NCBI GenBank assembly: GCA_016293535.1
Contig: JAEDEB010000055.1
Coordinates: forward strand, 1-13,983
Direction: 5' to 3'
DNA from: Bacteroidales bacterium
Lineage (GTDB): Bacteria; Bacteroidota; Bacteroidia; Bacteroidales; UBA932
Length of the DNA stretch: 13,983 nt
Shown here: positions 1-6,525 of the stretch, one piece after another
How positions within the stretch are numbered: position 1 is the first letter of the stretch
Layout: every line of letters starts with the position of its first letter
The notes under the pieces: generated by a model
What the model saw: the letters and a program-made list of their open reading frames with translations, nothing else
Database searches by the model: none
Told to the model about the DNA's origin: nothing
Made by a program: the position numbers and the translations under genes

Positions 1-1163
1 GGCGCTTCCACCCCTGGGTGTTCTCAGGCGCCGTTTCCGAAATTCAGGGCACTCCTGCTGAGGGTGACCTTGTTGCCGTACATTCTGCCGACGGGACTTT
101 CCTTGCGGCAGGACATTATCAGATAGGCTCGATTGCCGTCAGGGTTCTCAGTTTTTCAGAAGAGGCCCTGCGTCCGGATTTCTATGAAAAAAGGATAGGG
201 GAGGCTCTGGGACTCAGGCGTGCCCTCGGTCTTGCCGGAGGGGAAGAAGATCCGCGAAAGACGGACTGCTACCGCCTTGTCCATGGGGAAGGGGACGGTC
301 TTCCGGGGCTGATTGTGGACTATTATGACGGAGTTTGCGTGATTCAGGCCCATTCCGTCGGAATGTTCAGGGCCAAGATGAGGATATGCGAGGCTCTAAA
401 GACAGTCTACGGCCCATCCCTGAAGGCCGTCTACGACAAGAGTTCGGGGACGGCTCCTTTCAAGGCGGGACTGGATCTTGTGGACGGATACCTGTACAGG
501 ACTCCGGATTTCAACGACGATGAACAGACTGTCAGGGAGAACGGCCACCGGTTCTATGTAAATTGGACAAGCGGACAGAAAACTGGTTTCTTCCTGGATC
601 AGAGGGAGAATCGTGCGCTTGTTGAAAGATATGCTGCAGGTCGCGAGGTCCTGAACCTGTTCTGTTATACAGGCGGATTCTCGATTTATGCACTCGCAGG
701 CGGTGCGAAGCACGTCGATTCTGTCGACTGTTCCCGCAAGGCTATGGACATGGTGGACAGGAACGTGGCTCTGAACGGATTCTCCTCCGCGCAGCACAGG
801 AGTTTATGTTGCGACGCCATTGACTTCGTGAAGGATGCACCCGAAGGGAAATACGATTTGATAATAGTTGACCCTCCGGCATTCGCGAAGCACAGGGGAG
901 TGCTGAAAAATGCACTCAGGGCATATCAGAGGCTCAACGCTGCAGCGATTTCGAAGGTCGCTCCGGGCGGTCTTGTGTTCACCTACAGCTGCTCACAGGT
1001 CGTGGACAAGGAGGCTTTCGCACTCGCAGTGTTCTCTGCGGCCGCACAGACAGGCAGGAAGGTCAGAATTCTCGACAGGCTCTGCCAGCCGGCAGACCAC
1101 GCCGTAAATATCTATCATCCCGAGGGGGAATATCTTAAGGGCCTACTCCTTTATGTTGAATAG
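1..1163 (+). CDS. rlmI: RlmI-type 23S rRNA (cytosine-C5) methyltransferase, 5'-truncated
   Basis: Class I SAM-dependent methyltransferase of the RlmI/RlmK family (COG1092), which methylates C5 of a cytosine in 23S rRNA (C1962 in E. coli). The frame is open to the window edge and the first full codon is at base 3. The visible start reads RFHPWVFSGAV, the conserved RHPWVFSGA segment of the N-terminal PUA domain, so the GTG at base 18 is an internal valine and roughly 15-20 residues lie upstream. Numbering from base 3, 386 residues are present: GQKTGFFLDQRE at about 191-202, SAM-binding motif I VLNLFCYTGGFS at 216-227, DPPAFAK at 290-296, and FTYSCS with the family's conserved cysteine near 330. 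The end, QPADHAV..YPEG-like..YLKG, is diagnostic (here YHPEGEYLKG). Total length would be near the E. coli 396 aa. It sits 31 bases before the cysteate synthase gene with no clear promoter between. The exact target base is inferred from the family. Confidence 0.93.
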   Translation, partial: RFHPWVFSGAVSEIQGTPAEGDLVAVHSADGTFLAAGHYQIGSIAVRVLSFSEEALRPDFYEKRIGEALGLRRALGLAGGEEDPRKTDCYRLVHGEGDGLPGLIVDYYDGVCVIQAHSVGMFRAKMRICEALKTVYGPSLKAVYDKSSGTAPFKAGLDLVDGYLYRTPDFNDDEQTVRENGHRFYVNWTSGQKTGFFLDQRENRALVERYAAGREVLNLFCYTGGFSIYALAGGAKHVDSVDCSRKAMDMVDRNVALNGFSSAQHRSLCCDAIDFVKDAPEGKYDLIIVDPPAFAKHRGVLKNALRAYQRLNAAAISKVAPGGLVFTYSCSQVVDKEAFALAVFSAAAQTGRKVRILDRLCQPADHAVNIYHPEGEYLKGLLLYVE

Positions 1164-1194
1164 TTTGTAAACCACAACGTTACTGAAACTAAAT

Positions 1195-2589
1195 ATGAAA
1201 TTCACGCCGACCAAGTACCAACTTAAGAATGTAGTGGACGGTCACATCTTTTCCGATTGCGGATGGACTTTGGCTGATCCCGATTCGCCGTCAATGTCCC
1301 TTGTAAGGGCTGTGTACAAGCAAAAGAAGTTTTCGCCGAGGGAGGACCTCGACGGAATCTATCGATATGCCGAATGGCTTCCGGTAAGCAGGGTGCTCAA
1401 GAAATCCTGTGCACCAGTTACTTACAAGAGCAAGGGTCTTGCAAAGCATCTTGGCCTTGAGAACCTCTATATCACATTCTCCGGCTACAATCCGAAAATT
1501 GGAGCGAAGATGGAAACCTGCTCCTTCAAGGAGACCGAGGCTTTCTCCGTATGCGGACGTCTTCCGAAGGACAGTGACCAGGTTCTCGTGGTGCAGTCGG
1601 CCGGCAACACGGCCCGTGCCTTTGCCCAGGTGTGCTCAGACAACAATATTCCCATCGTCATTTGCGTGCCTGTGGACAATTACCACGACCTATGGTTCAG
1701 AAAAAAGCTCAACAGTTGTGTGAAGATGCTTGCAACTCCTGCCGGATCAGACTATTACGATGCGATAATGCTTGGCGACAAGATTTGCCAGAGTCCTCGT
1801 TTCTTCGCTGAGGGCGGCGCCAAGAACGTTGCCCGCAGGGATGGTATGGGCACTACGCTGCTCAGCGCCGTAGAGGTTATAGGCAGGATTCCGGATGCAT
1901 ATTTCCAGGCTGTGGGAAGCGGGACCGGCGCCATCGCAGTATGGGAGAACAATCTCCGCCTTATCGAGGACGGACGCTTCGGTTCCCACAAGATGAAACT
2001 TTTCGTTTCGCAGAACTCTCCGTTCACACTTATCTATGATTCATGGAAGGCGCATTCCCGCGAACTTGTGAGCCTTACTCCTGAACAGTCCAGAAGGGAT
2101 GCGGAAGTGATACTCGCAAAGGTTCTTTCAAACAGAAAACCGCCTTACAGCATACAGGGAGGCCTTTTCGATGCTCTTGAGGACACCGGAGGAGACGTTT
2201 TCAAGGTTTGCAATGATGACATAGTAAGGTGGATGCTGATGTACAGGAATCTTGAGGGATACGACATCTTCCCTGCAGCCGCCACTGCCGTCGCAAGCCT
2301 CAGCCAGGCCGTGGAGAACGGTCAGGTCAAGAAGGACGAGGTCATTATGCTCAACATAACCGGCGGCGGAAGCCTTGCTGCCCAGAGCCGCGGTTATTTT
2401 GTCAAGGAACCTGACCTTATCATTGATCCGGAACTTCCTGCTGAAGAAATCATCAGTATGGTGGAAAGCCTTTTCGACAACCAGCCGGGTCTGTTCGGGG
2501 GCAATAAAGAAGCCCGTCAGGAAGCGAGGGCGAAACGAGTTGCCCGCCGCAATGCCAGTTGCAAATCCACCGGCAAATCCCAAAAGTAG
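1195..2589 (+). CDS. Cysteate synthase (PLP-dependent, threonine-synthase paralogue)
   Basis: Predicted to make L-cysteate from O-phosphoserine and sulfite. In methanogens this feeds coenzyme M; in Bacteroidota, cysteate is condensed with a fatty acyl group to start capnine/sulfonolipid synthesis. The 464-aa product follows the methanogen cysteate synthase closely as I recall it: PVTYKSKGLAKHLGL (75-89), the PLP lysine in CSFKE (K112), a QSAGNTARAFA loop (134-144), AEGGAKNVARRDGMGT (205-220), YFQAVGSGTGAIAVWE (236-251) binding the cofactor phosphate, PPYSIQGGL (316-324) and LNITGGG (386-392). Generic threonine synthases lack this combination. Two oddities: the N-terminal cysteine pair (zinc ribbon) I expect in methanogen enzymes is reduced to one cysteine (C22), and the last ~35 residues form a Lys/Arg-rich tail. 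The ATG at 1195 has only A-rich upstream sequence, as usual in this phylum. Possibly co-transcribed with rlmI. No acyltransferase partner is visible. Family confidence is high; the in vivo role is inferred. Confidence 0.9.
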   Translation: MKFTPTKYQLKNVVDGHIFSDCGWTLADPDSPSMSLVRAVYKQKKFSPREDLDGIYRYAEWLPVSRVLKKSCAPVTYKSKGLAKHLGLENLYITFSGYNPKIGAKMETCSFKETEAFSVCGRLPKDSDQVLVVQSAGNTARAFAQVCSDNNIPIVICVPVDNYHDLWFRKKLNSCVKMLATPAGSDYYDAIMLGDKICQSPRFFAEGGAKNVARRDGMGTTLLSAVEVIGRIPDAYFQAVGSGTGAIAVWENNLRLIEDGRFGSHKMKLFVSQNSPFTLIYDSWKAHSRELVSLTPEQSRRDAEVILAKVLSNRKPPYSIQGGLFDALEDTGGDVFKVCNDDIVRWMLMYRNLEGYDIFPAAATAVASLSQAVENGQVKKDEVIMLNITGGGSLAAQSRGYFVKEPDLIIDPELPAEEIISMVESLFDNQPGLFGGNKEARQEARAKRVARRNASCKSTGKSQK

Positions 2590-2601
2590 CTTGGCTGGAC
2601 T

Positions 2602-2646
2602 AAAAAAAGAAGGATGACTGGGTTTCTTCAGTCATCCTTCTTTTTT
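2602..2646. terminator. Bidirectional rho-independent terminator
   Basis: A perfect 12-bp stem (GAAGGATGACTG at 2609-2620 with CAGTCATCCTTC at 2629-2640) encloses an 8-nt loop and is flanked by A7 on the left and T6 on the right, so the paired region extends to about 18 bp. Reading either strand gives a GC-containing stem followed by a U-run. It lies between the convergent cysteate synthase gene and the DUF2207 gene; the latter's TAA stop (2645-2647) overlaps the T-run. Confidence 0.93.
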
Positions 2647-4282
2647 ATCTGGCACCTCCGCCGAAGCCGCCTCCTGAGAAGCCTCCTCCGCCTCCTATGG
2701 ACGAGAATCCTCCTCCGCCTGTGGTGCTTTGTGCCGACAGGTATGAGGCGTTGGTGTTTGTGATGGCGTCAGACAGGGATACTGCCTGGTAAAGGACGCC
2801 TGATAACATCCTGTGCTCGTATGGCATGAGCTCGTCGAAAGCCTGAGGATTGACGTCCTTGAGTTCCTTTGCCACCTTGTCAGCAATCCCGAAAAGTGCG
2901 GCGAACACGAGATAATCCTTCCACAGTATCACCTCGCTGCTGCTCCTTTCGTTTGATAAAGTGTTGTCACTGAGGAACTTCTTGAGTCCTATCAAGGTTC
3001 TTCCGCTGGCCTTTGACTCCTCGGTGTGGCGTCCGCTGACAAGGTAGCCGCCATTGATGAGACTCTGTCTTCCCTGGCCGTTGAGCCCGCTTACCCAGTT
3101 GTGGACGCGCTCCTTATGGCGCTTGGACCATCTGCCGAATTCGCGGTTCTGGAGTACCATATCCTCTCCGCTGGCCTCTTTCATCATGTCATAAAGCTCT
3201 CTGACAGCTTCAGCACCCTCTTCAGGTCTCGTGCCGAAGCACAGCTCTACCTTGGAACTGTCCGGCTCCTTTATCACGCTAAGGTTGCCGTCATTTATCA
3301 TCCTCAGTATCATTGCTGCAGCTATCTTGTTTCCAGTGTCGGCCTTGCCGATTTTTTCCAGAGCATATTCGGAGCAGAGAAGGTCTCCACCGAAAGGTAT
3401 GTCCCTCGACCATGGAATCTCCTTTATTGAAGTGACTCCCAGCACCTCCATAAGGGTCCGTCTCCGTATGTGTGCCAAAAGCCATATTCCGGCGCCAAGG
3501 AAAGAAAGGCAAGCTGCAATCATGATCCAGCCAGCCGTCTCTTCCGAATCGGAATCTTCCCAGTCTGAGCCCTCCATAGCTGTATCAAGTACTTCCTCGA
3601 AACTGCGCGACTGTACGCTCGGGGAGTGGAATGCACCTTTGTCCATGCGGACAAGGGCAATCATCGAACTCGTCCTGCGGAAATTTTCGCTGCTTTCGAA
3701 GATCAGGGACCCGTCCCCGGAGAATTCAGCTGTTCCCTCGTATCCGAAGCCCCAAACTCTTGACACTTCAGGCTCGAATGCCATGCATGGGGATGATATC
3801 GTGAGCTTTACGTGTTCGGGCGAAGGGGAGATTCCCGGCGATACGAACTGCATGTGGACCATATCGCAGTCGTCCAGGGACTTCACTATGTTGGACATGA
3901 GATAGTTAACAGTGAATTCGTGCCGGCCGTGGCTGCCCAGACCCCAGCATAGCTCGCATCCGTCCCTCTTGCTCACGATTCCGCAGCGGAAGGCCTTCTC
4001 CTCCAGGCCTCTGTCCATGTCCCATTCACCCTCAAAGATGAATTTCCGTCCGTTTTCGGTGACGGAAAGCCCGCTGATCTCTATGTCGCCGAGATTGGAG
4101 CGGACGAGGTACCATTCGGTTCCTTCCCATATATCCACATCCCAGCGTTCGCATATCTGCGCGGACCCGTCGGCATTGAGCACTACGTTGATGTCCAGGT
4201 CTTTAACCTCGCTGGCGCGTGTATTTGCGGATACGGCGACCATCATGGCCGCCGTTATCATTGACAGTGTGCGTGTCTTCAT
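2645..4282 (-). CDS. DUF2207 domain membrane protein with glycine-rich C-terminus
   Basis: A 545-aa exported membrane protein of the DUF2207 family; its biochemical function is unknown. Residues 1-23 form a signal peptide (cleavage likely after TRA). The extracytoplasmic DUF2207 region spans about 25-215, followed by an acidic stretch (240-249), one clear membrane helix at about 251-272 (GWIMIAACLSFLGAGIWLLA) and a basic HIRRR stop-transfer. The cytoplasmic half has the family's helical block with AAAMILRMINDGNL (321-334) and WKDYLVFAALFGIADKV (454-470), and ends in a low-complexity Gly/Phe/Ser tail (522-545) typical of this family. I see fewer membrane helices than many DUF2207 proteins carry. 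Its ATG overlaps the lemA stop by one base (TGATG), indicating translational coupling. LemA and DUF2207/TPM proteins commonly co-occur, so a shared envelope role is likely but unproven. Confidence 0.85.
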   Translation of the reverse strand: MKTRTLSMITAAMMVAVSANTRASEVKDLDINVVLNADGSAQICERWDVDIWEGTEWYLVRSNLGDIEISGLSVTENGRKFIFEGEWDMDRGLEEKAFRCGIVSKRDGCELCWGLGSHGRHEFTVNYLMSNIVKSLDDCDMVHMQFVSPGISPSPEHVKLTISSPCMAFEPEVSRVWGFGYEGTAEFSGDGSLIFESSENFRRTSSMIALVRMDKGAFHSPSVQSRSFEEVLDTAMEGSDWEDSDSEETAGWIMIAACLSFLGAGIWLLAHIRRRTLMEVLGVTSIKEIPWSRDIPFGGDLLCSEYALEKIGKADTGNKIAAAMILRMINDGNLSVIKEPDSSKVELCFGTRPEEGAEAVRELYDMMKEASGEDMVLQNREFGRWSKRHKERVHNWVSGLNGQGRQSLINGGYLVSGRHTEESKASGRTLIGLKKFLSDNTLSNERSSSEVILWKDYLVFAALFGIADKVAKELKDVNPQAFDELMPYEHRMLSGVLYQAVSLSDAITNTNASYLSAQSTTGGGGFSSIGGGGGFSGGGFGGGAR

Positions 4283-4851
4283 CAGATTTTCATGGAAGGC
4301 ATTTCTGTCTTTTCCTGAGAAACCTCGAGATATTCCCTCTCGGTGAAGTGGAGCATATTTGCCACAAAGTTTGACGGAATCTGACGGATGAGTCTGTTGA
4401 AGCTCGTTACGTTGTCGTTGTAGACCATTCTGCTCGTCCTTACCTGATTCTCATAGACGTTGACGCTGTCCATCGTCTTCAGATAGGTTTCATTGGCCTT
4501 GAGCTGCGGATACTGCTCGACAACAACGTCTATGGACCTCATTGCGGTCTCTATCATCTTCTCCTGCTCTTCCACATCCTTTACGCTGCTGTTTCCGGTA
4601 ACCTTCTTCCTCATTGCGATGATGTCGCGCAGGGTGTTGTATTCGTGCTCGTTATAGGATTTTGTAAGTTCTGCCAGGGCTGTGAGGGCATCCCAACGGC
4701 TGGCCTGCTGCACTCCTATCTGGCTGAGGGCGTTCTTGCAGAATTCGTCACGTTTGATGAGGTTTCTCTGTACCGAGATGAACCAAGCCGCCATGATTGC
4801 GACTATGGCGATGATGATGATTGCTATCATAATTCTTCTCAAGTTTAGCAA
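4282..4851 (-). CDS. lemA: LemA family membrane-anchored protein
   Basis: A 189-aa LemA family protein, the usual length. It has a short N-terminal anchor: basic NLRRI, then a hydrophobic helix at about 8-27. The rest is a predicted helical bundle outside the membrane. The family signature is present: YPQLKANETYLKTMDSVNVYE (114-134, with Y114, P115, L117, K118, A119), then RMVYNDNVTSFNRLIRQIP (141-159), matching the R..YN..V..yN..i...P pattern, and NMLHFTEREYLEV (165-177). Molecular function is unknown; homologues occur near TPM, DUF2207 and protease genes. It is the first gene of a two-gene minus-strand operon and its TGA overlaps the ATG of the DUF2207 gene. A TAnnTTTG box about 27 bases upstream of its ATG is a plausible promoter. 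Confidence 0.93.
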   Translation of the reverse strand: MLNLRRIMIAIIIIAIVAIMAAWFISVQRNLIKRDEFCKNALSQIGVQQASRWDALTALAELTKSYNEHEYNTLRDIIAMRKKVTGNSSVKDVEEQEKMIETAMRSIDVVVEQYPQLKANETYLKTMDSVNVYENQVRTSRMVYNDNVTSFNRLIRQIPSNFVANMLHFTEREYLEVSQEKTEMPSMKI

Positions 4852-4877
4852 GTTGATAATTATCTGTTATTCTTTGG

Positions 4878-4885
4878 CAAAGTTA
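4878..4885 (-). promoter_or_regulatory. Putative -7 box for the lemA-DUF2207 operon
   Basis: Read on the minus strand the octamer is TAACTTTG, matching the Bacteroidota -7 consensus TAnnTTTG. The lemA ATG starts at 4851, giving a leader of roughly 20 nt. No good TTTG -33 element is seen 19-21 bases upstream, so the call rests on the -7 box and position. Confidence 0.5.
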
Positions 4886-4905
4886 TGAATATTGATAATA
4901 TTTCC

Positions 4906-4913
4906 TAATTTTG
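4906..4913 (+). promoter_or_regulatory. Putative -7 box for gph
   Basis: TAATTTTG matches TAnnTTTG and lies 51 bases upstream of the gph start codon, giving a leader of about 45 nt. The nearest TTTG (4873-4876) is 29 bases upstream, too far for a consensus -33. It is back-to-back with the lemA box 20 bases away. Confidence 0.45.
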
Positions 4914-4964
4914 CCCGCCTTGTGCGCAGTGCGCGGCCAGGCTGCATTGTTGTGACAAAAATGG

Positions 4965-5639
4965 ATGTCTATGAAATACGAACTTGTGATATTTGATCTT
5001 GACGGGACCCTTGTCGATACTATCGAGGATCTGGGGACCGCAGTTAATTATGCCCTGTCTCTCAGGAAATTGCCGGAACATACGATGGAAGAATACCGGG
5101 GTATGGTCGGACACGGCGTCCGAAATCTTGTGGAGGTGGCACTGCCGGAACAGCAGCGCGATTCTGCCACCGTGGATTCGTGCCTTGCGGATTTTCTCAC
5201 ATATTACAAGGCCCATATAGACGTCAATACCCGTCCTTATGACGGTATGCAGGATCTGTTGTCACGTCTGTCCTCGGAGGGGGCGAAACTCGCCGTCGCT
5301 TCAAACAAGTTTCAGGAAGGAACTGAAACAATAGTCGGTAAGTTCTTCGGCAATATACCTTTTGTGGCCATTTGCGGAAACAGGGAGGGATTCCCGCTCA
5401 AGCCTGATCCTGAGCTGGTTGAACATATTGTGGCTTGTGCATTTCCCGGAGAAACGGCCTCTGGTCACAGCGTTGTGCTGATCGGGGATTCGGATACGGA
5501 TATGAAGACGGCTGCCAACGCCTCTATTCCGGCCGTTGCCGTAACCTGGGGCTTCCGCAGCGTGGATGAACTCAAGGCTGCGGGTGCATCGGTCTTCGCC
5601 GGCAGCGCCGCGGAGCTTGCCACCAGGCTCGGTTTGTGA
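4965..5639 (+). CDS. gph: HAD-family phosphoglycolate phosphatase-like hydrolase
   Basis: A 224-aa HAD superfamily phosphatase with the layout and length of phosphoglycolate phosphatase, which removes 2-phosphoglycolate arising for example from repair of oxidised DNA ends. All four HAD motifs are visible: motif I FDLDGTLVDT (nucleophile D11, acid/base D13), motif II VASNK (S113), motif III FPLKPDPE (K146) and motif IV IGDSDTDM (D175, D179) for Mg2+. Residues about 18-90 form the small helical cap of subfamily IA. Two in-frame ATGs exist, at 4965 and 4971 (MSMKYELVIF); I keep the upstream one, but the second is equally plausible because nothing upstream resembles a ribosome site. It is divergent from lemA and apparently a single-gene unit ending before the hairpin at 5709-5751. 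Related beta-phosphoglucomutase or PPi-hydrolysing enzymes share these motifs, so substrate is less certain than family. Confidence 0.82.
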   Translation: MSMKYELVIFDLDGTLVDTIEDLGTAVNYALSLRKLPEHTMEEYRGMVGHGVRNLVEVALPEQQRDSATVDSCLADFLTYYKAHIDVNTRPYDGMQDLLSRLSSEGAKLAVASNKFQEGTETIVGKFFGNIPFVAICGNREGFPLKPDPELVEHIVACAFPGETASGHSVVLIGDSDTDMKTAANASIPAVAVTWGFRSVDELKAAGASVFAGSAAELATRLGL

Positions 5640-5708
5640 TTCCTTGCCTGTGATTCGAAGCTGAATCTTGAAAAATCAGGCGATTCTAAACAGAAAATTA
5701 AAATTTTA

Positions 5709-5751
5709 AAAATCCACCAAATCATTGGTTATTAATGATTTGGTGGATTTT
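5709..5751. terminator. Long hairpin, probable bidirectional terminator between gph and maf
   Basis: An 18-bp perfect inverted repeat (AAAATCCACCAAATCATT at 5709-5726, its complement at 5734-5751) with a 7-nt loop GGTTATT. Both ends are A/T runs: T4 after the right arm on the plus strand, and T5 followed by more A/T on the minus strand. It lies 70 bases past the gph stop and is the only U-tailed hairpin the minus-strand maf transcript would meet, so it probably ends both. The plus-strand T-run is short, so efficiency there is less certain. Confidence 0.7.
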
Positions 5752-5784
5752 ACGAAAAAATTTTACAAAAATCTTTTTAAAAAA

Positions 5785-5815
5785 TTTGCAAAACAAAATA
5801 TTTGTCGTACCTTTG
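5785..5815 (+). promoter_or_regulatory. Consensus Bacteroidota promoter of an intergenic RNA
   Basis: TTTG at 5785-5788, a 19-base spacer, then TACCTTTG at 5808-5815: an exact match to the Bacteroidota primary sigma consensus (TTTG, 19-21 bases, TAnnTTTG). It sits in a very A/T-rich stretch and is the only site in the window where both elements and the spacing fit. Transcription would begin near 5820. No plus-strand gene follows before maf, which runs the other way. Confidence 0.8.
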
Positions 5816-5819
5816 CATC

Positions 5820-5936
5820 GGTTGGTAAGGCGAAAAGTTCTTTCAAGCCTCAACTGATTGGTTATTAGTTTTAGTGTTATTAATTATGTGGTTAGTATGA
5901 GGTGCCCCGCGTGACGCGGCGCAGCTCATTTTTTTT
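5820..5936 (+). ncRNA. Predicted structured small RNA (about 117 nt) between gph and maf
   Basis: This stretch lies between a consensus promoter (5785-5815) and a rho-independent terminator (5897-5936) and has no usable reading frame; the only ATG, at 5886, encodes four residues. The 5' end folds into an extended hairpin: CGGTTG (5819-5824) with CAACTG (5851-5856), one G-U pair included; AGGC (5828-5831) with GCCT (5847-5850), leaving a GTA bulge; and a possible GAAA/TTTC top stem. An A/U-rich single-stranded linker (about 5857-5896) follows, then the terminator. The layout of 5' hairpin, A/U linker and U-tailed terminator is that of trans-acting bacterial sRNAs. I do not recognise a known family by sequence. 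Candidates to exclude are the Bacteroidales-1 and 6S-Flavo RNA families. Because the next plus-strand gene is absent, it is not simply an mRNA leader. Confidence 0.6.
5897..5936 (+). terminator. Rho-independent terminator of the intergenic RNA
   Basis: The stem runs from ATGAG at 5897-5901 to CTCAT at 5925-5929, with CCGCG (5907-5911) pairing CGCGG (5915-5919) around a TGA loop and GC-rich pairs between, interrupted by two 1x1 mismatches. Eight T residues follow directly (5929-5936). There is no T-run on the opposite side, so it acts only on plus-strand transcripts. It ends just before the maf stop codon, which is on the other strand. Confidence 0.85.
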
Positions 5937-5937
5937 G

Positions 5938-6525
5938 TCAATAGGCGAGGAAACGCTTGATGGCGCTGTAGACAAGATGAACAGGCAGCCCCATCACTGT
6001 GTAGAATGAGCCCTCGATGCCGGTGATGGCGGCATAACCTATCCATTCCTGGACGCCATAGGCTCCGGCCTTGTCAAAAGGCTTGTAATTCTCTATGTAA
6101 TAGTTGATTTCTTCCTCCCTGAGTTCTTTAAAGCGAACCTTGGTGGAGTCACTGAAGCTCTCTTCGTGTCCCTTGCCGTCCCTCACGGTCACCGCCGTGA
6201 TGACCTCGTGAGTCCTTCCGGACAGTTCCCTCAGCATTTCGGCCGCCTCTTCAGGAGAGTGAGGCTTGCCGAGTATCAGCGTATCCCTCAGGACCATAGT
6301 GTCGGAGGTCACGAGAATCTCATTCTCCTCCAATTCTCTCCAGAAACCGTGTGACTTGCCCCTTGACATCAGAATGGGGACATCCTTGTGCGGGGTTGCG
6401 GGATCCCAGCTCTCGGTGAAATTGTTTTTGGTGTCGACTGTGAAGCTGATGTCGAGTCCGGCCATCAGTTCCCTTCTCCTTGGCGATGCGCTCGCCAGGA
6501 TTATCCTTTTGTTGCCAAGATCCAT
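5938..6525 (-). CDS. maf: Maf-family nucleoside triphosphate pyrophosphatase
   Basis: A 195-aa Maf/YhdE protein that hydrolyses non-canonical or dTTP/UTP-type nucleotides to monophosphate and pyrophosphate, a house-cleaning role linked in some bacteria to septum formation. Motifs in order: the nucleotide-binding LASASPRRRELM (10-21), TSDTMV (73-78) with the catalytic aspartate D75, LGKP (85-88), LSGRTHEV (101-108), and YKPFDKAGAYGVQEW (147-161), whose KAGAYG block is typical of the dTTP/UTP pyrophosphatase subgroup. It ends IEGSFYTVMGLPV (170-182), as expected. Its ATG follows the kdsC TGA with no intervening base, so it is the last gene of the DUF3467-kdsC-maf operon and probably translationally coupled. 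The alanine usual before the catalytic aspartate is serine here, a mild change. Substrate preference is inferred from the subgroup motif. Confidence 0.92.
   Translation of the reverse strand: MDLGNKRIILASASPRRRELMAGLDISFTVDTKNNFTESWDPATPHKDVPILMSRGKSHGFWRELEENEILVTSDTMVLRDTLILGKPHSPEEAAEMLRELSGRTHEVITAVTVRDGKGHEESFSDSTKVRFKELREEEINYYIENYKPFDKAGAYGVQEWIGYAAITGIEGSFYTVMGLPVHLVYSAIKRFLAY

Noticed and set aside
18..20. GTG as the real start of the RlmI-type gene
   Set aside because: Upstream in-frame codons read RFHPW, the conserved segment immediately before VFSGA in this family, so the gene is cut by the window edge.
1164..1194. A separate promoter for the cysteate synthase gene (TAGTTTG near 1161)
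   Set aside because: It is one base short of TAnnTTTG, has no -33 element and overlaps the upstream stop codon.
5646..5681. A small bulged hairpin (GCCTG/CAGGC, GATTC/GAATC) just after gph as its terminator
   Set aside because: There is no T-run after it; the hairpin at 5709-5751 is a far better terminator.
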